From: Sternotherus odoratus | Lineage: Eukaryota; Chordata; Testudines; Kinosternidae | DNA: 64,000 nucleotides | Reading direction: 5' to 3' | Assembly (NCBI GenBank): GCA_032164245.1 | Contig: JAVMKO010000006.1 | Location: 33,940,319 to 34,004,318 of the forward strand | Part shown: piece by piece, positions 10,136-22,119 of the stretch | How the letters are laid out: each line of letters opens with the position of its first letter | How positions within the stretch are numbered: position 1 is the stretch's first letter | The notes under the pieces: generated by a model | Told to the model about the DNA's origin: nothing | The model's input: the letters and a program-made list of their open reading frames with translations, nothing else | Databases searched by the model: none | Translations under genes and position numbers: made by a program

Positions 10136-11025
10136 CCTCAAGGATCACTCTTGGGACAAATCTCATTCCATTTTTTATTAATGATCTTTGGAGTTAGCTA
10201 ATGCAACTTGCTAATTATACAAAGTTGGGAGGCATCAATACGGAGGAGGATCAGAATACTATACAGAAAGATCTGGATGATCTTTAAGACTGGAGTGACA
10301 GAAATGGGATGAAAGTCAATAATACAAAGTGCACTTCGTGCCCAATAACAACAATTTCTGCAACAAGCTGGGAGCTCACAAGGTGGAAGTGACAGAGACC
10401 TGGGTATGCAGATTGATCACAGGATAACTGAGCCACCAACATGATGCAGCAACAAAGATGGCAAAAGTGTCAGTATGAATAGGAAAGTATGGGTGCTATT
10501 GTATAAGGTACTGGTGAAACCTCATTTGGAGTACTGTGTACATTTCTGGGCACCAATGCTCAAGGAACATGCATTCAAAACTGGACCAAGTGCAGAGAGG
10601 AGCTACTAGGATGATCAGGGAATGGAGAGCTTATCTCGTGAGAGGAGAATGGAAGAGCTCTGCTTGTTTAGCTTAGCAAAGAGAAGGCTGCGAGGGGATA
10701 TGATTGATCTCTATAAATACATCGAGAGGAGGAGGGAAATACACCAGGGAAGGTGAAGAGCTATTTAAGGTAAAGGATAATGTTGGCACAAGAACAAATG
10801 TGTATAAACTGGCTATTAACAAATTTGGACTAGAAATTAGATTTCTAACCATCAAAGGAGTGAAGTTCTGGAAGAGTTTCCCAATAGGAGCTGTGTGGGG
10901 CAAACAACTGAATTAGTTCTAAGAGAGAGCTGGGCACATTTTGAGTAGGATTGTATGTCAGGGTTGCTTGTGATGGTGCTGGGCAGGACTTAGCAGTCCT
11001 AAAATCCCTTCTGGTTTATGGCTTA
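10109..11025 (+). mobile_element. CR1 LINE, RT C-terminus and 3' end (+)
   Basis: Continuation of the CR1 begun at 8931. In order: gttcctcaaggatcactctt (RT motif region), ttattaatgatctttggagt, a degenerate palm segment, ctcatttggagtactgtgta, gagaaggctgcgaggggata, and a tail ending near 11025. A 70-codon stretch at 10704-10916 is still open and keeps the CR1-like TRTNVYKLAINKFGLEIR segment. The copy is old and has several frameshifts. Confidence 0.85.
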
Positions 11026-11125
11026 TGTTCCTAAAAGCTCATGCATCAGCCAGTCACCTGCTGGTGTCGGGAAAGGATTCCCACCCTGTCCCACCACGTA
11101 TCCTGGGGAGAGGGAAAGATTTGTC

Positions 11126-11570
11126 TTATAAGAATGGCCATACTGGGTCAGAACAAAGGTCCATCTAGTAGTCCAGGATCCTGTCTTTCCACAGTGACCA
11201 ATTCCAGGTTCTTCAGAGGGAATAAACAGAACAGGTAATCATCAAGTGATCCATCCCGTTACCTATTCCCAGCTTCCGGCAAACAAAGTCTTGGGACACC
11301 ATCTCTGCCCATTCTGGCTAATAGCTATTGATGGACCTATCTTCCATGAACTTATCTAGTCCTTTTTTAAATCTTGTTATAGTCTTGGCCTTCACAACAT
11401 CCTTTGGCAAAGAGTTCCACAGATTGACTGTGCATGTGTGGAGAAATACTTTCTTTTGTTTTATGCCTCCTGCCTATTAATTTCATTTGGTAACCCCTAA
11501 TTCTTGTGTTATGAGGAGTAAATACCACTTCCTTATTAATTTTTTCCACACCAATCATGATTTTATAGTC
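11126..11570 (-). mobile_element. CR1 LINE 3' end (-)
   Basis: Starts at the CR1 terminus as seen in reverse (aagaatggccatactgggtc) and runs through the 3' UTR and the end of the RT frame (gagttccacagattgactg, tttcatttggtaacccct). The same family's tail recurs at 32944-33180. Diverged, with no intact frame. Confidence 0.9.
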
Positions 11571-11591
11571 CTACCAGTCCATAAAGGATTT

Positions 11592-11745
11592 ACCAGTGTT
11601 GTTATCCCTGCTTTATAAATGGGGACACTGAAGCACATGAAATGATGCTAAGTAACTTGCCTAAGGTCACATCAGAAGTCCATGGCAAAGCCAGGGAAAG
11701 GACTCCAAGACTTGTGCTTTAACTGCTTAGCTATAATCAGGCTTA
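11592..11745 (-). repeat. MIR SINE (-)
   Basis: Reverse-strand MIR core: ttatccctgctttataaatgg, gacactgaagcacatg, aacttgcctaaggtcacat and a decayed tRNA-like part. Confidence 0.8.
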
Positions 11746-12389
11746 GTCTCACAAGATGTTTTTAAGATTTGCCCTTTGTTAGGTGCTCCCCTTGTTCTCA
11801 GGTTATGGAGCAGAGTAACTAGGAGTCAGGCTACTTTTCCATTCATTATATCATCTTATATTTTATTGTATCATTCTATTTTCTCTTACTCTCTTCTTCT
11901 CCACAAACCAGTCCTTATACTTTTAGTCTTTTATTTCTTAAATAAACTACCAAGAGAAGGCAGATTTAGCATCTCGCGGCTACTGTGAATACCAGTTCCA
12001 CTATCACAGATGTCAATGTTAGAAATACTCTCTATGGCTTTGCTATAAGAGCTGAGATCAGGGTAGAGAGGACTAGTAATGGATAGTAACAGCTTTTGGG
12101 TTTATAGATAGAAAACTAGTGCATGGGGGAGAGGTTTAGTTCACTCTGAGCCCTCTGAAAGGCTGTGTCTCATTGTTTCCTCTGCAGTCAGAGAAGAACT
12201 GATGCCAGACAGCACCATCAGAGCTATGCTGTCTCTCTGTCCACTTCGTTCACCCTGATAGTGGTTAATTTCCAGTAGCAATTAATTCGCTGTTGAGCAG
12301 CAAGCCACAAACTATACACAACCAATCACAGATACCAACAACGCCAGTCACATACACAGAAACTCCTGGACATGTGTGTGCATGTGCAT

Positions 12390-12390
<1 letters not shown>
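11746..12390. other. Unassigned sequence
   Basis: No recognised repeat or gene. Confidence 0.4.

Positions 12391-12426
<36 letters not shown>
12391..12426. repeat. (CA)18 microsatellite
   Basis: An uninterrupted CA run, preceded by a short imperfect TG/CATG stretch from 12371. Confidence 0.98.
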
Positions 12427-12430
<4 letters not shown>

Positions 12431-12571
12431 CGCTCACACCCCACTGTCATACACAAAATCCCCCTTGGGGATTTATTGACCATGCACGGGTGGAACAGAG
12501 GCGAAAGAGAGCACATTGATTGCACCGTGGCAAGGATGATTATGAAGAGTGATTACACACAGTGAGGAAAA

Positions 12572-12780
12572 AACACAGCACTGGGAACCAGGAGATCTGG
12601 ATGCTATTCCCATCTTTGCCACTAACTCACTGTGTGGCCTTGGGCATGTCACTTCTTCTCTTTGTGCCTCATATCACTCACCTACAAAAAAGGGATAATT
12701 TCATTATCATCTTCCCACTGGGTGGTGGTGGTGAGGTTCTGAGATACTCAGATGAAAGGTGTTTTGTAGATAAGTGAAGG
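12572..12780 (+). repeat. MIR SINE (+)
   Basis: Recognisable blocks are aaccaggagatctggatg, ctttgccactaactcactg, ggccttgggcatgtcact and a 3' part with ggtggtggtgaggttctg. Confidence 0.85.
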
Positions 12781-12844
12781 GTCTATTATTATGACTCATT
12801 GCTGGTCACTAGTGATGATTTATTTGTGGAGGGGGGAGGCAGAT

Positions 12845-12915
12845 TCACAGATGTTAAGGCCAGAAGGGACCACTACATCATCTAGTGTAACTGCCTGAGA
12901 GCATGTATAGAACTT
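12845..12915 (-). mobile_element. CR1 3' terminal fragment (-)
   Basis: ttaaggccagaagggaccac and atctagtg are the reverse of a CR1 3' terminus, as seen in plus orientation at 29870 and 63890. Only about 70 bp remains. Confidence 0.65.
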
Positions 12916-13741
12916 AACTGACTGATTAAAAGGAGCTTGTTATTGCAAAGAATATTAGAAGACTATATGACCACTGACTTGTTTAAAGCCTGCTACCTTA
13001 TTCCAGTGGTATCCGCACAGCCTCCAGCCTCATCCCTGTCTCTGACAGGTGGCTGGTGCTGGGATTTACTGATCATGTTTCTTGGCCCAAGTGTGACAGG
13101 TGTATTTATAATAAATATTTAACCTCAATATGTGCCTGGTGGGGGGGTTATCCCTTTCAACTGTAAAATAGATTCAACTTGGCTGGTTCAGGTATCTGCA
13201 TCCTCTGTGCAAGCAGATTACTAGGCCCAAACGTAATGCTTTGCATGCTGGATAATGGTCATGCTGCATAAGAGAAGCTGTGTGATAGTGGGCAGCCCAG
13301 TCCCGGATAAGGAGAAGGTGGGAGCTGGGTTGGGAGACAGAGGCAACTACGATCTCCCTGATCCTCAGCTTCATTTACCATGAGTGCACGGTACGTGATC
13401 ATTCCCTCCATTTTCACCCTTGACTGAGATATAACTATTATTGTCTGGGCTAGGATTATTACTTAGTGAAGAGGCTTCATCGGGGGGGGCAGCAGCATTA
13501 GTCACAGGAGAGTTTTCAAATCACTTGTGAAAGTGAGAGACTCCTAGGACTGGCTATAGCTACATATGACTAAAGTGCAGGCAGGCAAACAGTACGCTAC
13601 TCACATGCAGCTCTGTCCAGCCCCTCAATCCAGCTGCTAGGTACCTCACTATACTAATCCTGAGACCTCCACCTAGCTCTGACAGTGCACCTCACACCTG
13701 ACCCGTCCTCTCTTTCCCTCACAATCCCACATCTGGACCCA
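12916..13741. other. Unassigned sequence
   Basis: No recognised feature beyond short G runs near 13140 and 13484. Confidence 0.4.
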
Positions 13742-13744
13742 GTA

Positions 13745-14055
13745 GGGTATGTCTACACTGCAATTAGACACTGGTGGCTGGCCCATGCCCAATAACTCAG
13801 GCTCTGGCCAAGAGGCTGTTTAATTGTCTGTAGTTGGACTCAGGCTGCAGACCAAGCTCTGGGACTTTCCCTCTTGCAGGATTCTAGAGCCCAGGCTCCA
13901 GCCCAAATGTCTGCACTGCAAGTAAATAGCCCCTTGCCCAGAGTCTGAGCCAGCTCTGTCAGGGATGTGCATGCACCTATTGCAACAGAGGAGGTTGTTG
14001 ACCCAGGGATAGTGGCATAAGGCTGTGTTTTTTTAATTGCAGTACTGACATACCT
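13745..14055. mobile_element. Harbinger-type palindromic MITE (311 bp)
   Basis: The left end GGGTATGTCTACACTGCAAT pairs with the right end ...gcagtactgacatacct. A 3-bp direct repeat gta flanks the unit (13742-13744 and 14056-14058), as expected for PIF/Harbinger. Inner segments repeat in inverted order: tttaattgtctgtag near 13820 and caaatgtctgcactgcaa near 13905. From memory it is a common turtle MITE. Non-coding. Confidence 0.85.
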
Positions 14056-14058
14056 GTA

Positions 14059-14579
14059 GACAGCTGTGCCAAAGCATCTTTGGCCCATGTTATCAGGACC
14101 TACACAGGCCTGAGAATTTCAAAACCATCTAGATGGTGCAAACAGACAAGTCTTGGCTTTTCTTGTTTAAATGTTTTTCAGTGGTGACTTGAAAGGCTAC
14201 TTCACTACTACAAGAGAGGCTACCATGATAGAAAAACCATAGCTGGGGGGCTATCACCTTCACCAGTTTGCTCTTCCGACAGTTTAAAAACAACCTATCC
14301 CCACAGCACATCCTGGATGGTGTAAAGGGGCTCACTCACTCTGTAATATGGTAACACCCAGTTAAAAACAGATTTGATTATTATAATCATTACAACTGTG
14401 AGCTTCTTTTTTGTTTAGAGAAACATTGGGCAGTGATACTATTTTGTTCCTGTAATCTATATGGAAATGATTTGTAAACCTGGTCAAATATGGTAACTAA
14501 ATAGATATTTTAAAAACCGAATCCTTCCCTTCTTTCTCAAGTAATCAAGACTCTCTGAACACTCGAAAGAGAAAGGAAA
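14059..14579. other. Unassigned sequence
   Basis: No recognised feature. Confidence 0.4.
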
Positions 14580-14928
14580 TGTTAGGGCCCGTAAAGCGTG
14601 AGGTCTGACCTATTGGTCAGAGCCTGTAGTAGAATTGGGATCGTAGTCAGAAATTCCACCAAAGGTCAAAGCCGGAGTTGGAGACAGAAGTCACATCAAG
14701 GGTCACACCCAGAGTCAGCAACTGAGGTTAGGGTGAGGAGGCATGGTAACAGAGATAGGTAGGAGGCCAGGTAACAGAAGCTAGGTGAGCAGGCACCAGC
14801 TACTCAGGCAGTTACATGGTCTCAGGAGGTCTGGGCAGCAAACAGACTTTGCTCAGACAAGGGGTGGGACAGAAACAGGAGGTGTTATACCTGATAGTAT
14901 CCTACCAACAGTCTGCTGCTAGTCATCA
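14580..14928 (-). repeat. Gypsy 1 3' LTR
   Basis: Contains gtcagaaattccaccaaagg, cagacaaggggtgggacag and gtatcctaccaacagtctgc, matched in the second LTR at 17367-17612. It is about 100 bp longer than the other LTR, which has lost a middle segment. Confidence 0.75.
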
Positions 14929-15029
14929 AAAGCTTGGTGAGCCCCTGGGGGCCAATGAAATCTTACAGCTTTATGGAGGATGGCAGTTAGAAGCTGTGAC
15001 CGTTAAGAAATTTGGAGTAAGCCTTCTGT

Positions 15030-15497
15030 AAAAGGTGGTAAACCTCATGAAACTTTGGATGTCTTGAATGCTCCAGGATTTCTCCAATACCAAATTGCAG
15101 ATACCTTCTGAGGGTCCATCTGTAGTCCATTTGCTGACAGGATGAACCCCAAAAATTCAGTAAAATTCAGTAAAAATATGCACTTTTCCAGTTTTGCCCA
15201 AACCTGGACTTGCACAATCATATGAGAACTTCACAAACATGGTGGTTGTGGCTGGTGTGATTACTGGCACAGATTAAGAGATTGTCTAGGTATGTAATTG
15301 ATCAGGTGCTGGAACACAGTGGGAGCACTGGTAAATCCAAAGGCCATTGCCAAATATTCAAAGTGTCTATATCTAGTTCTAAAGGCTGTTTTCCACTCAT
15401 CCTTCACTCTGATTTGAACTATATTATATTCTCCAGTTTGGTGAAAAACAAAGCCAACCATACTTGGCCAAAAGGTCCGGGGGGTTAATGGTAACAT
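15030..15497 (-). pseudogene. Gypsy 1 reverse transcriptase remnant
   Basis: A 78-codon open stretch at 15261-15497 contains a segment beginning [20 protein letters not shown] and continuing through FGFTSAP and TVFQHLIN, the fingers/palm block before the catalytic YxDD of Gypsy RT. Downstream on the minus strand, shifted frames resemble the thumb and connection region (sequence like MDPQKVSAI near 15110-15130). The catalytic DD box is not readable and there are several frameshifts. No RNase H or integrase follows. Confidence 0.75.
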
Positions 15498-16052
15498 GTA
15501 GTGATTGAGTATGGTTGTTTTTTAAGTTACCTGTAGTCTACAGAAAGCAGTCTCTTAAAAAAGTACTGTTGACCCTGTCAGAGAGGTAGAGTGGCAGATA
15601 AAACCTTTATCTAGGTTCTCCTGAAGGTACTCCCTTAACACGGCTAGTTTTGATTGAGAAATAGTAAATAGAACCTTGGCTGTGAGCTGAAGGTTGATGT
15701 AGCAATCTTAAATACAATGCAAAGATAGCAAGTCTGTGATACTTTTCCAAAGACATGCTGGTTGTCTTGGTATTTCACAGGAGACATGATTCATCATGCA
15801 ATGTTGGCATTTCTGAATCCAAGAGGTTAGCTGTCATGTGAAGGGAACATCTGAGTTACCAGAGTTGAATTATCTGGCTTAGGTTCTAGGATTACAAGTT
15901 CTTGAATGAGAAGGCAATTCTTCCTACAGATTCTCAACAGGAAGGATGTGAGGTTTTAGGACTATAGAATATGGGGATCAATACAGAGGAGCCAGGGTGT
16001 CCCTAAAATCAAAGTGAAATATGGGGAGAAAATATGGTTAAACTATAAGACT

Positions 16053-16500
16053 TTACAGAGTCCCTCCATCTCCAATTCCAGGAGCACAGTCTCCTGTGTA
16101 ACTGGGTTCAGTGCCAACAGAGACCCATATACTGTTTCTATCAGATCCAGGGTAACCTAGGGTTGTACTGGGAGACCAAGGACTTGGGCCACGGGGGAAA
16201 AAACACAATAAAATTGTCCCCCACTCCTGAATCACTCAAGGCCCACTGTATATGAACGTCCTGCTCAATCTGTGGGATCCACAATTGCAGGAGAACCCGT
16301 GAAAGTGGAGATGGATGAGGAACTTCTGGTTTGGCATAATCCCTGGTGGTACCCAGGCTTGGAACCCAAACAGGATGTAATCTTTTCGAGGTTTTGACCG
16401 AACACTTGCATACCACTCCACAATACAAGTAGAGGTTCTCCTGTCTTCTGCACTCTCATTCATCCAGGTGTGGGCGGGGCCATACCACATCAGTCTGCAT
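16053..16500 (-). pseudogene. Gypsy 1 nucleocapsid/protease remnant
   Basis: Overlapping minus-strand frames show a decayed CCHC-like cysteine cluster (LYLYCGVV near 16415) and then a retropepsin-like active site, ALSDSGVGDNFIVF, near 16200-16230. The D-S-G triad is kept. The frame is split between at least two registers. Confidence 0.6.
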
Positions 16501-16599
16501 GGACTCCACCAAGGCAGAGTTTGCTTGGGCCTGAACCATGGGTAAGTTTGGGAGGTAGGCAGGCCCCTCCTACATTCCAGTTACCACTGCAGTCTGGAG

Positions 16600-17250
16600 T
16601 CTATCTGTCCGGTACACAGGTCTGTGAAGGCTTCTAAACTGGCAAGGGGGAGTGCATCTGTGCCAGCTCATCTTTTAGATCTTCATAGACACTGAGATGA
16701 AACTGATGGAGGAGTGCAGCATCATTCCAGACGGCATCTATAGCAAACAACTGAACTGGGCAACATAAAAAAGGCTGACCCCAGGGTTTGCCGAAGTTTT
16801 TGGTAAGGCAGGCTCTGCTGTGTGGACTTTATGAAAGTCAAGTCATCAAAAATGGTGGCAAATGTTAGTAAGAAAGAGTCCTTATAGGTAAGTACCATGT
16901 GAACCTGCTCTAGAAAGGGAAAGGACCCCACCAGGGCCTCCCTGGTAAGTGGACTCAGTACTACTCTCATGTTAACTTGATCTGTGATGTTCTCCTTGGG
17001 CTAGAGCATAAATGGGGGGGTTGGATTAGGTAATGAACCTAAAAAACTTATTGCAGGTACAGTGCTCTCTCTCCAGCAGAGGAACTCGGGGCTGGTCACC
17101 TGAGCCGGTGTTCTAGAGAAAGCCGAGTGGTTACCTGCAGCTGCTCAGTTACTTGTGGGTAACTTGTTCCCACAAGGAGCAATTTCCCATCTGCAGCTGC
17201 AACTTGGTCCCTCGGTTTCTGGTTCTCTGCCTAGGGGGCAGCGATCTGTC
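16600..17250 (-). pseudogene. Gypsy 1 gag remnant
   Basis: An 82-codon open stretch at 16722-16970 reads LTREALVGSFPFLEQ and then TFATIFDDLTF, which resembles the gag capsid of sushi-like Gypsy elements. Upstream (16980-17250) is degenerate. Confidence 0.5.
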
Positions 17251-17366
17251 CCTGTAGACTCTCAGACCCCTGGGGTGAGGGTAGGGCCAATGCCCGAGTG
17301 CTGTCCGTACTTAGTCAAGGGATTCAGCCACGAGCCCCAAGAAAAACCCAAATGGTCTGAGCAAGT

Positions 17367-17612
17367 TGTCTAGGCCCACAGCATGGTTGGTCTGACCCAG
17401 TAGTCAGAGCCAAGATAGAGTTGTTTTTATTGTCAGAAATCCCACCAGGGGTCAAAGACGGAGCTACAGTCAGAATTCACACTAAGCGTCAAAGCTGATG
17501 TGGGTCTGGGGAGTAGCAGGCCTAGCAACTAGTTTCTCAGACAAGGGGTGGGACAGGAACAAGAAGCATTATACCTGGTGGTATCCTATCAGCAGTCTAC
17601 TGCTCGTTATCA
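17367..17612 (-). repeat. Gypsy 1 5' LTR
   Basis: Matches 14580-14928 with a deletion in the middle. Starts tgtctaggccc and ends ttatca. Confidence 0.7.
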
Positions 17613-18029
17613 GACCCCACTGACTCAATGAGTGCAGCTTCTAATGGTGAGGGATTAGCAGCCATTCCCCCATCAGACTTTGCAGCATGATGGCACTTGC
17701 TTAGCAGCACTGTGAGCTTGAGCTCCACAGTACAGAAAGAAACTAAGGCCTGTGCATTCAGTCACCTTCTCACCATCTTATGTGCTTGCTTGAAGATGGC
17801 TCTAAGATTTGTCCCCTAAAAGAGGCCATGCAATAAATCAGACTATTACATACTGGCCATACAGAGATGGGCTCAAGCTGCAGGACTGGGATCTAATATA
17901 TGGATTTCAAATTCCACAAAGCTCAGGGTGCCTCCCTGCAGGCAATGGCTTCACCCTGTTGGTCTGTTCTGGCCCGAGGTCTCCAGCTGGACCTCTTAAC
18001 AATTCGGTTCCCCTTCCAGGGATTTATCA
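17613..18029. other. Unassigned sequence
   Basis: Nothing recognised. Two overlapping short open frames (17809-18121) have no domain signal. Confidence 0.35.
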
Positions 18030-18400
18030 GTCTGACAGCAGGCCACTTTCACAGCAGCCTATGGAGGGGTGAGGGTACCCAGGCCTGCCCACTACTCTCA
18101 GGCCCAGCCCAGAGACCCTAAGAATAGCAGCCATGGGCCACCATCTCCCTTTAATGAAACTACTTTCAGTTCCCTTCCCCACAGCCACAGCCTTCAGTGC
18201 TCTACCTGTACCTCAGGGCTCCTCTATATTCAGGCCCAGCAGCTAGCCAGGAGGTCTTTGTCTCTCCCACATTGAGCTATCCATGGTGCTGCAGTTTCCT
18301 TTAGCCATCCAGGAGCATCATCTACAATTCTACATTCCTCTAGCTCCAGTAAGGAACTGCCTATCTACAGCACTGCAGCTCCTTTTTATATGGCTAGGGT
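18030..18400 (-). repeat. Gypsy-like LTR fragment (-)
   Basis: tgagggtacccaggcctgcc and cagcccagagaccctaa resemble the reverse of the LTR text at 57010-57070 and 7280-7310. The promoter end reads tttttatatggc near 18384. No exact limits found. Confidence 0.45.
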
Positions 18401-18404
18401 GAAA

Positions 18405-18560
18405 GTAAGGGGGTATGGGCCAGTACGGCATACCAGTAAAAGGTAGCTGCCAGTACTGGCCTGTACCATTGACTTTAAAGCTTTAAGCTTGCTGCCCCTT
18501 TTGCACCCCCAATCGGCGGCCCTCGAGGAGCAGTGGGCGCTGTCTGGAGTTCTCTGCTTG
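18405..18560. repeat. Possible repeat fragment with inverted motif
   Basis: ggccagtacggcataccag and gccagtactggcctgtacc are internally related, and the block has the flavour of a reptile repeat of low copy integrity. Family not identified. Confidence 0.3.
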
Positions 18561-19060
18561 GTGTCCCCATCAGGTTCCCTTTGTTTGATCCTTTGACCCC
18601 ACTCCTGTCCCCGTTATTTCATTAGCTGTCCCCCATATTCACTTGGTTTCCAGGTCCTGCAGACCTACTCTTGGGCCAGGGGCAGGGTCCTTTAGCAGAA
18701 AAAGGGGAAAAAATGCAGGCTTTTGTGGATCACATTCTGAGACCCCTATCTCTCCCCATTCACTGTACAGAGAGCCTAAGCACCTAAATTCAGACTTTGG
18801 GAATCACAGTGTCATTCCTGTGATTTCTAGATGCCTAAAAGTTAGGTGTTGTAATGCTCAGAGTCACAACATCTACTCCTTTGTCGACTGAGCGTTTTGC
18901 CCTTTGGGACTAATACAGAAATATAGGAACACTACTAATAAAAATCCTTTGCCTGCGTCCGTTGTCTTCCCTCTGAGAATCTCAATGCATTTTAAAATCT
19001 TTTGTTCAGTATCACTACCTCTTTGTGAGGCGGGTCAGCATTATTAACCCCAGGATACAG
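18561..19060. other. Unassigned sequence
   Basis: No recognised feature. Confidence 0.4.
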
Positions 19061-19079
19061 CTGGGTGAGCTGAAGCTCA

Positions 19080-19428
19080 TTTCAGCAGAAGGGCTAATTT
19101 ATGAGGAAAGATTAAATGAGTTAAGTAAGTCTCGCTTGGCCCAGCAACAGCCCAATGAGGACACAATAACATGCTTTATAACTCCAGGAAGGAGGCATAA
19201 ACCACAGAGGCAGAGGAATTCTATAGTGTGCTTCAAGATCTTCCCAACTGAGAGTTCTAGTAAGTGCATCTCCCAAGGTAAGTGCTAGATGTCCCAATGC
19301 TTGGGACATTTAAAGATAAGCTTGGAGAAATACCAATAATAGCGAAGTACAATTGCAATGGCAGTGAGACGGATCAGACTAGATCTATTATTGGGGCTTT
19401 TCTATCTCTGACTGCAATTATTCTGTGA
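19080..19428 (+). mobile_element. Old CR1-type LINE 3' end (+)
   Basis: gaggaaagattaaatgagtt, tttaaagataagcttggag and cggatcagactagatctatt follow the order of a CR1/L3-type LINE tail. Strongly diverged. Confidence 0.6.
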
Positions 19429-19500
19429 TACAGAGGTCAAGGTCACAGAGTAAGTCAGTGGCAGACCCAGGAACAGATTGCAGGAGCCTAACAACCCATC
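19429..19500 (-). repeat. MIR SINE fragment (-)
   Basis: caaggtcacagagtaagtc and agtggcagacccaggaac are reverse MIR core. Confidence 0.65.
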
Positions 19501-20904
19501 CCCCCTTCTCTAAGCCCTAAACAATGCACAAATCCTTATCTGCAACGGACAGTGGGTCTCCAGGGTAAAAAAGGGTAGAAATGGGGAGGTTCCCCAAAGC
19601 ACTGACAGGGAAAAGGGGCAGCGGGGGCCATCACTTCTTTGTCTATCTACTATTTTTATTGTTCATTAGCCAAGTATATCTGGTCTGTGTAATCCATTAA
19701 ACAGAGAGTCTCTAGGGGACCCAGAAAAGCCAAATTAATTCCCAGTTTATAAACAAAGTGCAATAACCATTAAAGGGAAATCAGCATATTGCTCATGTAC
19801 TAAATGATCATTTTGAAGACAGAACTGGGAATAAAATTCACAGACGAATAAAAAGAAGAATAAAATCAGGAGGTGGGGGGAAAGGAGGAATTTAATCCAC
19901 AATGGAATATTTCAGAGAGCACTATTAATTAAATCACACGGAGGAAGGATAATGAGGACCTTGCAGAGCAAAGAGTACTCTGGCTTTCGTTGTTATCTGG
20001 ATAACCCAAGTCAAGGGGTTTCATTATCTAAATCTGAACCACATCAAGTAGAATTCCATACACACTGCTGTGCCATCTTAACCCGAAACTCAGTCCTGAC
20101 CTGCATCACCCCTTCCATGTCTGGTTCTGTGCCCCTGCAACATCTCTGCTATTCCAAACCTGACTCCCCCATGCAGTTCTACCTCGAAATGAACCGGTGG
20201 TACTGTTGGCAAATCAAATTGCATGACGGAGCAGGCACCTACTGGAGAGAAAATGAGACAAAGGCAGCTCAGCTGTATTATGTGATCAGCCACTTGCATT
20301 GTAGAGGTTTGTTATGCCTTCTCCTGAAGCATCAGATATTGTCCACAGCTAGTGGCAGGATATTGTACTCAACGGAAATAATAGTCTGATCTGCTGAAGC
20401 AAAATCTCATGCTGTAAGAAAGCAGGAGTTGTATGAACGAATGTAAGCACCGTTTTGCTTGGAGAGGAGATATGGCAGGGTCTAGGCATTTATTTTTCAT
20501 CAGGAAAAAAGCCCTGAGTCTCAGCAACAGAAATGAAAGGGCAAGAATGATCATTAAAAAATTCACTAAAATAGCCACGAAACACTGGAAATCATCCTAT
20601 ATTCAATTACTACACCCCCACGCATCTCAAAGGACTCCCAAAGCACGTTACACATGTAGGCTTAAATCACAGATTTGCAGAAGCAATTTAGGCACAGAAC
20701 TGTTTTCTGAAAATGTTTGCATCCACCTCTGGGTGGGTGGCTTTCAGTCAAACCGTCTGCAACGCACTGCACAAAGGTGTAGGGTGGGGAAATGTTAGCC
20801 TATCTGTCTACAATTATTTTATGGAAATCTATATTGTTTGGGGAAACTTGAAAACTTCACTTGAAAAAAAAGTAGAAACACAAGTATGTTGCACTTTTAT
20901 CACC
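19501..20904. other. Unassigned sequence
   Basis: Contains two overlapping open frames, 145 codons at 19952-20389 and 121 codons at 20433-20798. Neither has a recognisable domain, and codon context does not argue for a gene. A short stretch at 20630-20660 (ctcccaaagcacgttacac) may be a MIR 3' remnant. Confidence 0.35.
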
Positions 20905-21088
20905 TTCCATCTCAGGATCTGGCGTACAGCAGTTTTATCCCCACGTACAAATGGGAAAACTGAGGCATGGAGAGGTGACATGGAGTGCTTATGGTCACGC
21001 AGTGGGTCAGTGGCAGAGCCAGGAATAGACTCCAGGAGTTCTGGTTCCCAAACCAGTGCTTTAATCACCAGCCCATACTCCTTCAAGA
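20905..21088 (-). repeat. MIR SINE (-)
   Basis: aaatgggaaaactgaggcat, ggtcacgcagtgggtcagtg and gccaggaatagactccagga are reverse MIR. Confidence 0.85.
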
Positions 21089-22119
21089 ACAGAACGCAAG
21101 TGTCCTGGCTCTCACTCCATTGCTTCAGTCACTAAAACCATTTAGTTTTCTCTTTTCATGTTGTGAAATGAACTGATTAAAACTGATTAAACTGATTAAA
21201 ACCCAAGACTGGAAAATAATATAAGACCAGGGTGCTCAGCAGGCAGCATCAGTCTGGGCTGCCTTCATAATTCATCTCCCCCGTCCTCTTTAGGTTTTTA
21301 TGGGTTTAAGAAAAAAAAAAAAAAAAAGGACCAGAAGGGGCCTAGGGAAATCCAGCTGGGCATCAACGTAACCTGTGTCCCCATCTCTCTGACTCCTCCT
21401 GATAGCCCTTAATCCTCAGCCAAGCTTCCACTACTTGTCCTCAGACCCGGTTTCCAGTGACGCTGAATGCAATTACTATAATTGATGTGCCGCTTTTGTT
21501 GAGACCATGCTATCAATAAATGGGAGTACAACAAGCTGCTAAGGAAGATGCAGGGAATTTATTAGAATGGATGCATGCAGTGGATGGCATAATAACTGCT
21601 GATGGCCAATTCATAAATCACAGTTGGATTCTTTGGGAGACATGCAACTCCCAGGCGGCTTCCCTCATAAAACAACAATAGTACACAGAAATAAAGGGAA
21701 GTCTGCACTCAAAGCGCTATAAAACCTCTGCCTGATGCCAGGCCCACCATCAGTGACTAGCAAAATTCCATACGGCTAAGTGGTCAAATTCAGAAGCATC
21801 TGGACATCAGATAGGAAATGTTACCGTGACAGGCTCTCTCACCCCATTTCCCAGCCAGCTGGCAAATCCTGTACAAGCAGCCTCCACCCTTTGTCATGGG
21901 ATTTGAACTCCCAGAGGTGATTTGAAATCCAGCAGATCCTTCAGAGTTGTGTACCTCATCATGGTGGAGGGGTGTAACATCTGAAATAGGGGATTGCCCA
22001 TTGGAGCTATGCCATCAGCGATGTAGTTGGGCATTATGTAATGTGAACAGATCCAACGAGAACCCTGCAAAGTGTGGCTAATGCAGGCGGCAAAGAATCA
22101 GGGCAGCAGTTGCACCTAG
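21089..22119. other. Unassigned sequence with A tract
   Basis: Holds a short tandem of ctgattaaa (about 21173-21200) and a 17-base A run (21311-21327). The A run has no evident retroposed body beside it. Otherwise nothing recognised. Confidence 0.4.

Larger units (their letters stand above)
14580..17612 (-). mobile_element. Ty3/Gypsy retrotransposon 1, internally deleted (-)
   Basis: Two related terminal blocks (14580-14928 and 17367-17612) bracket minus-strand gag, CCHC/protease and RT remnants in the correct order. Both LTR-like blocks start TG and end CA in plus orientation and share cagacaaggggtgggacag, followed by similar text to the end. RT runs directly into the 3' LTR, so RNase H and integrase have been deleted. 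No target duplication was found (ggaaa versus gaccc). The gag and protease style is closest to sushi-like Gypsy elements of reptiles and fish, by memory. All frames are broken. Confidence 0.8.

Noticed and set aside
12265..12565. Open frames through the CA repeat giving Cys-Val or Thr-His runs
   Set aside because: Microsatellite translation only.
21311..21327. Poly-A tail of a processed pseudogene
   Set aside because: No recognisable gene body or target duplication beside the A run.
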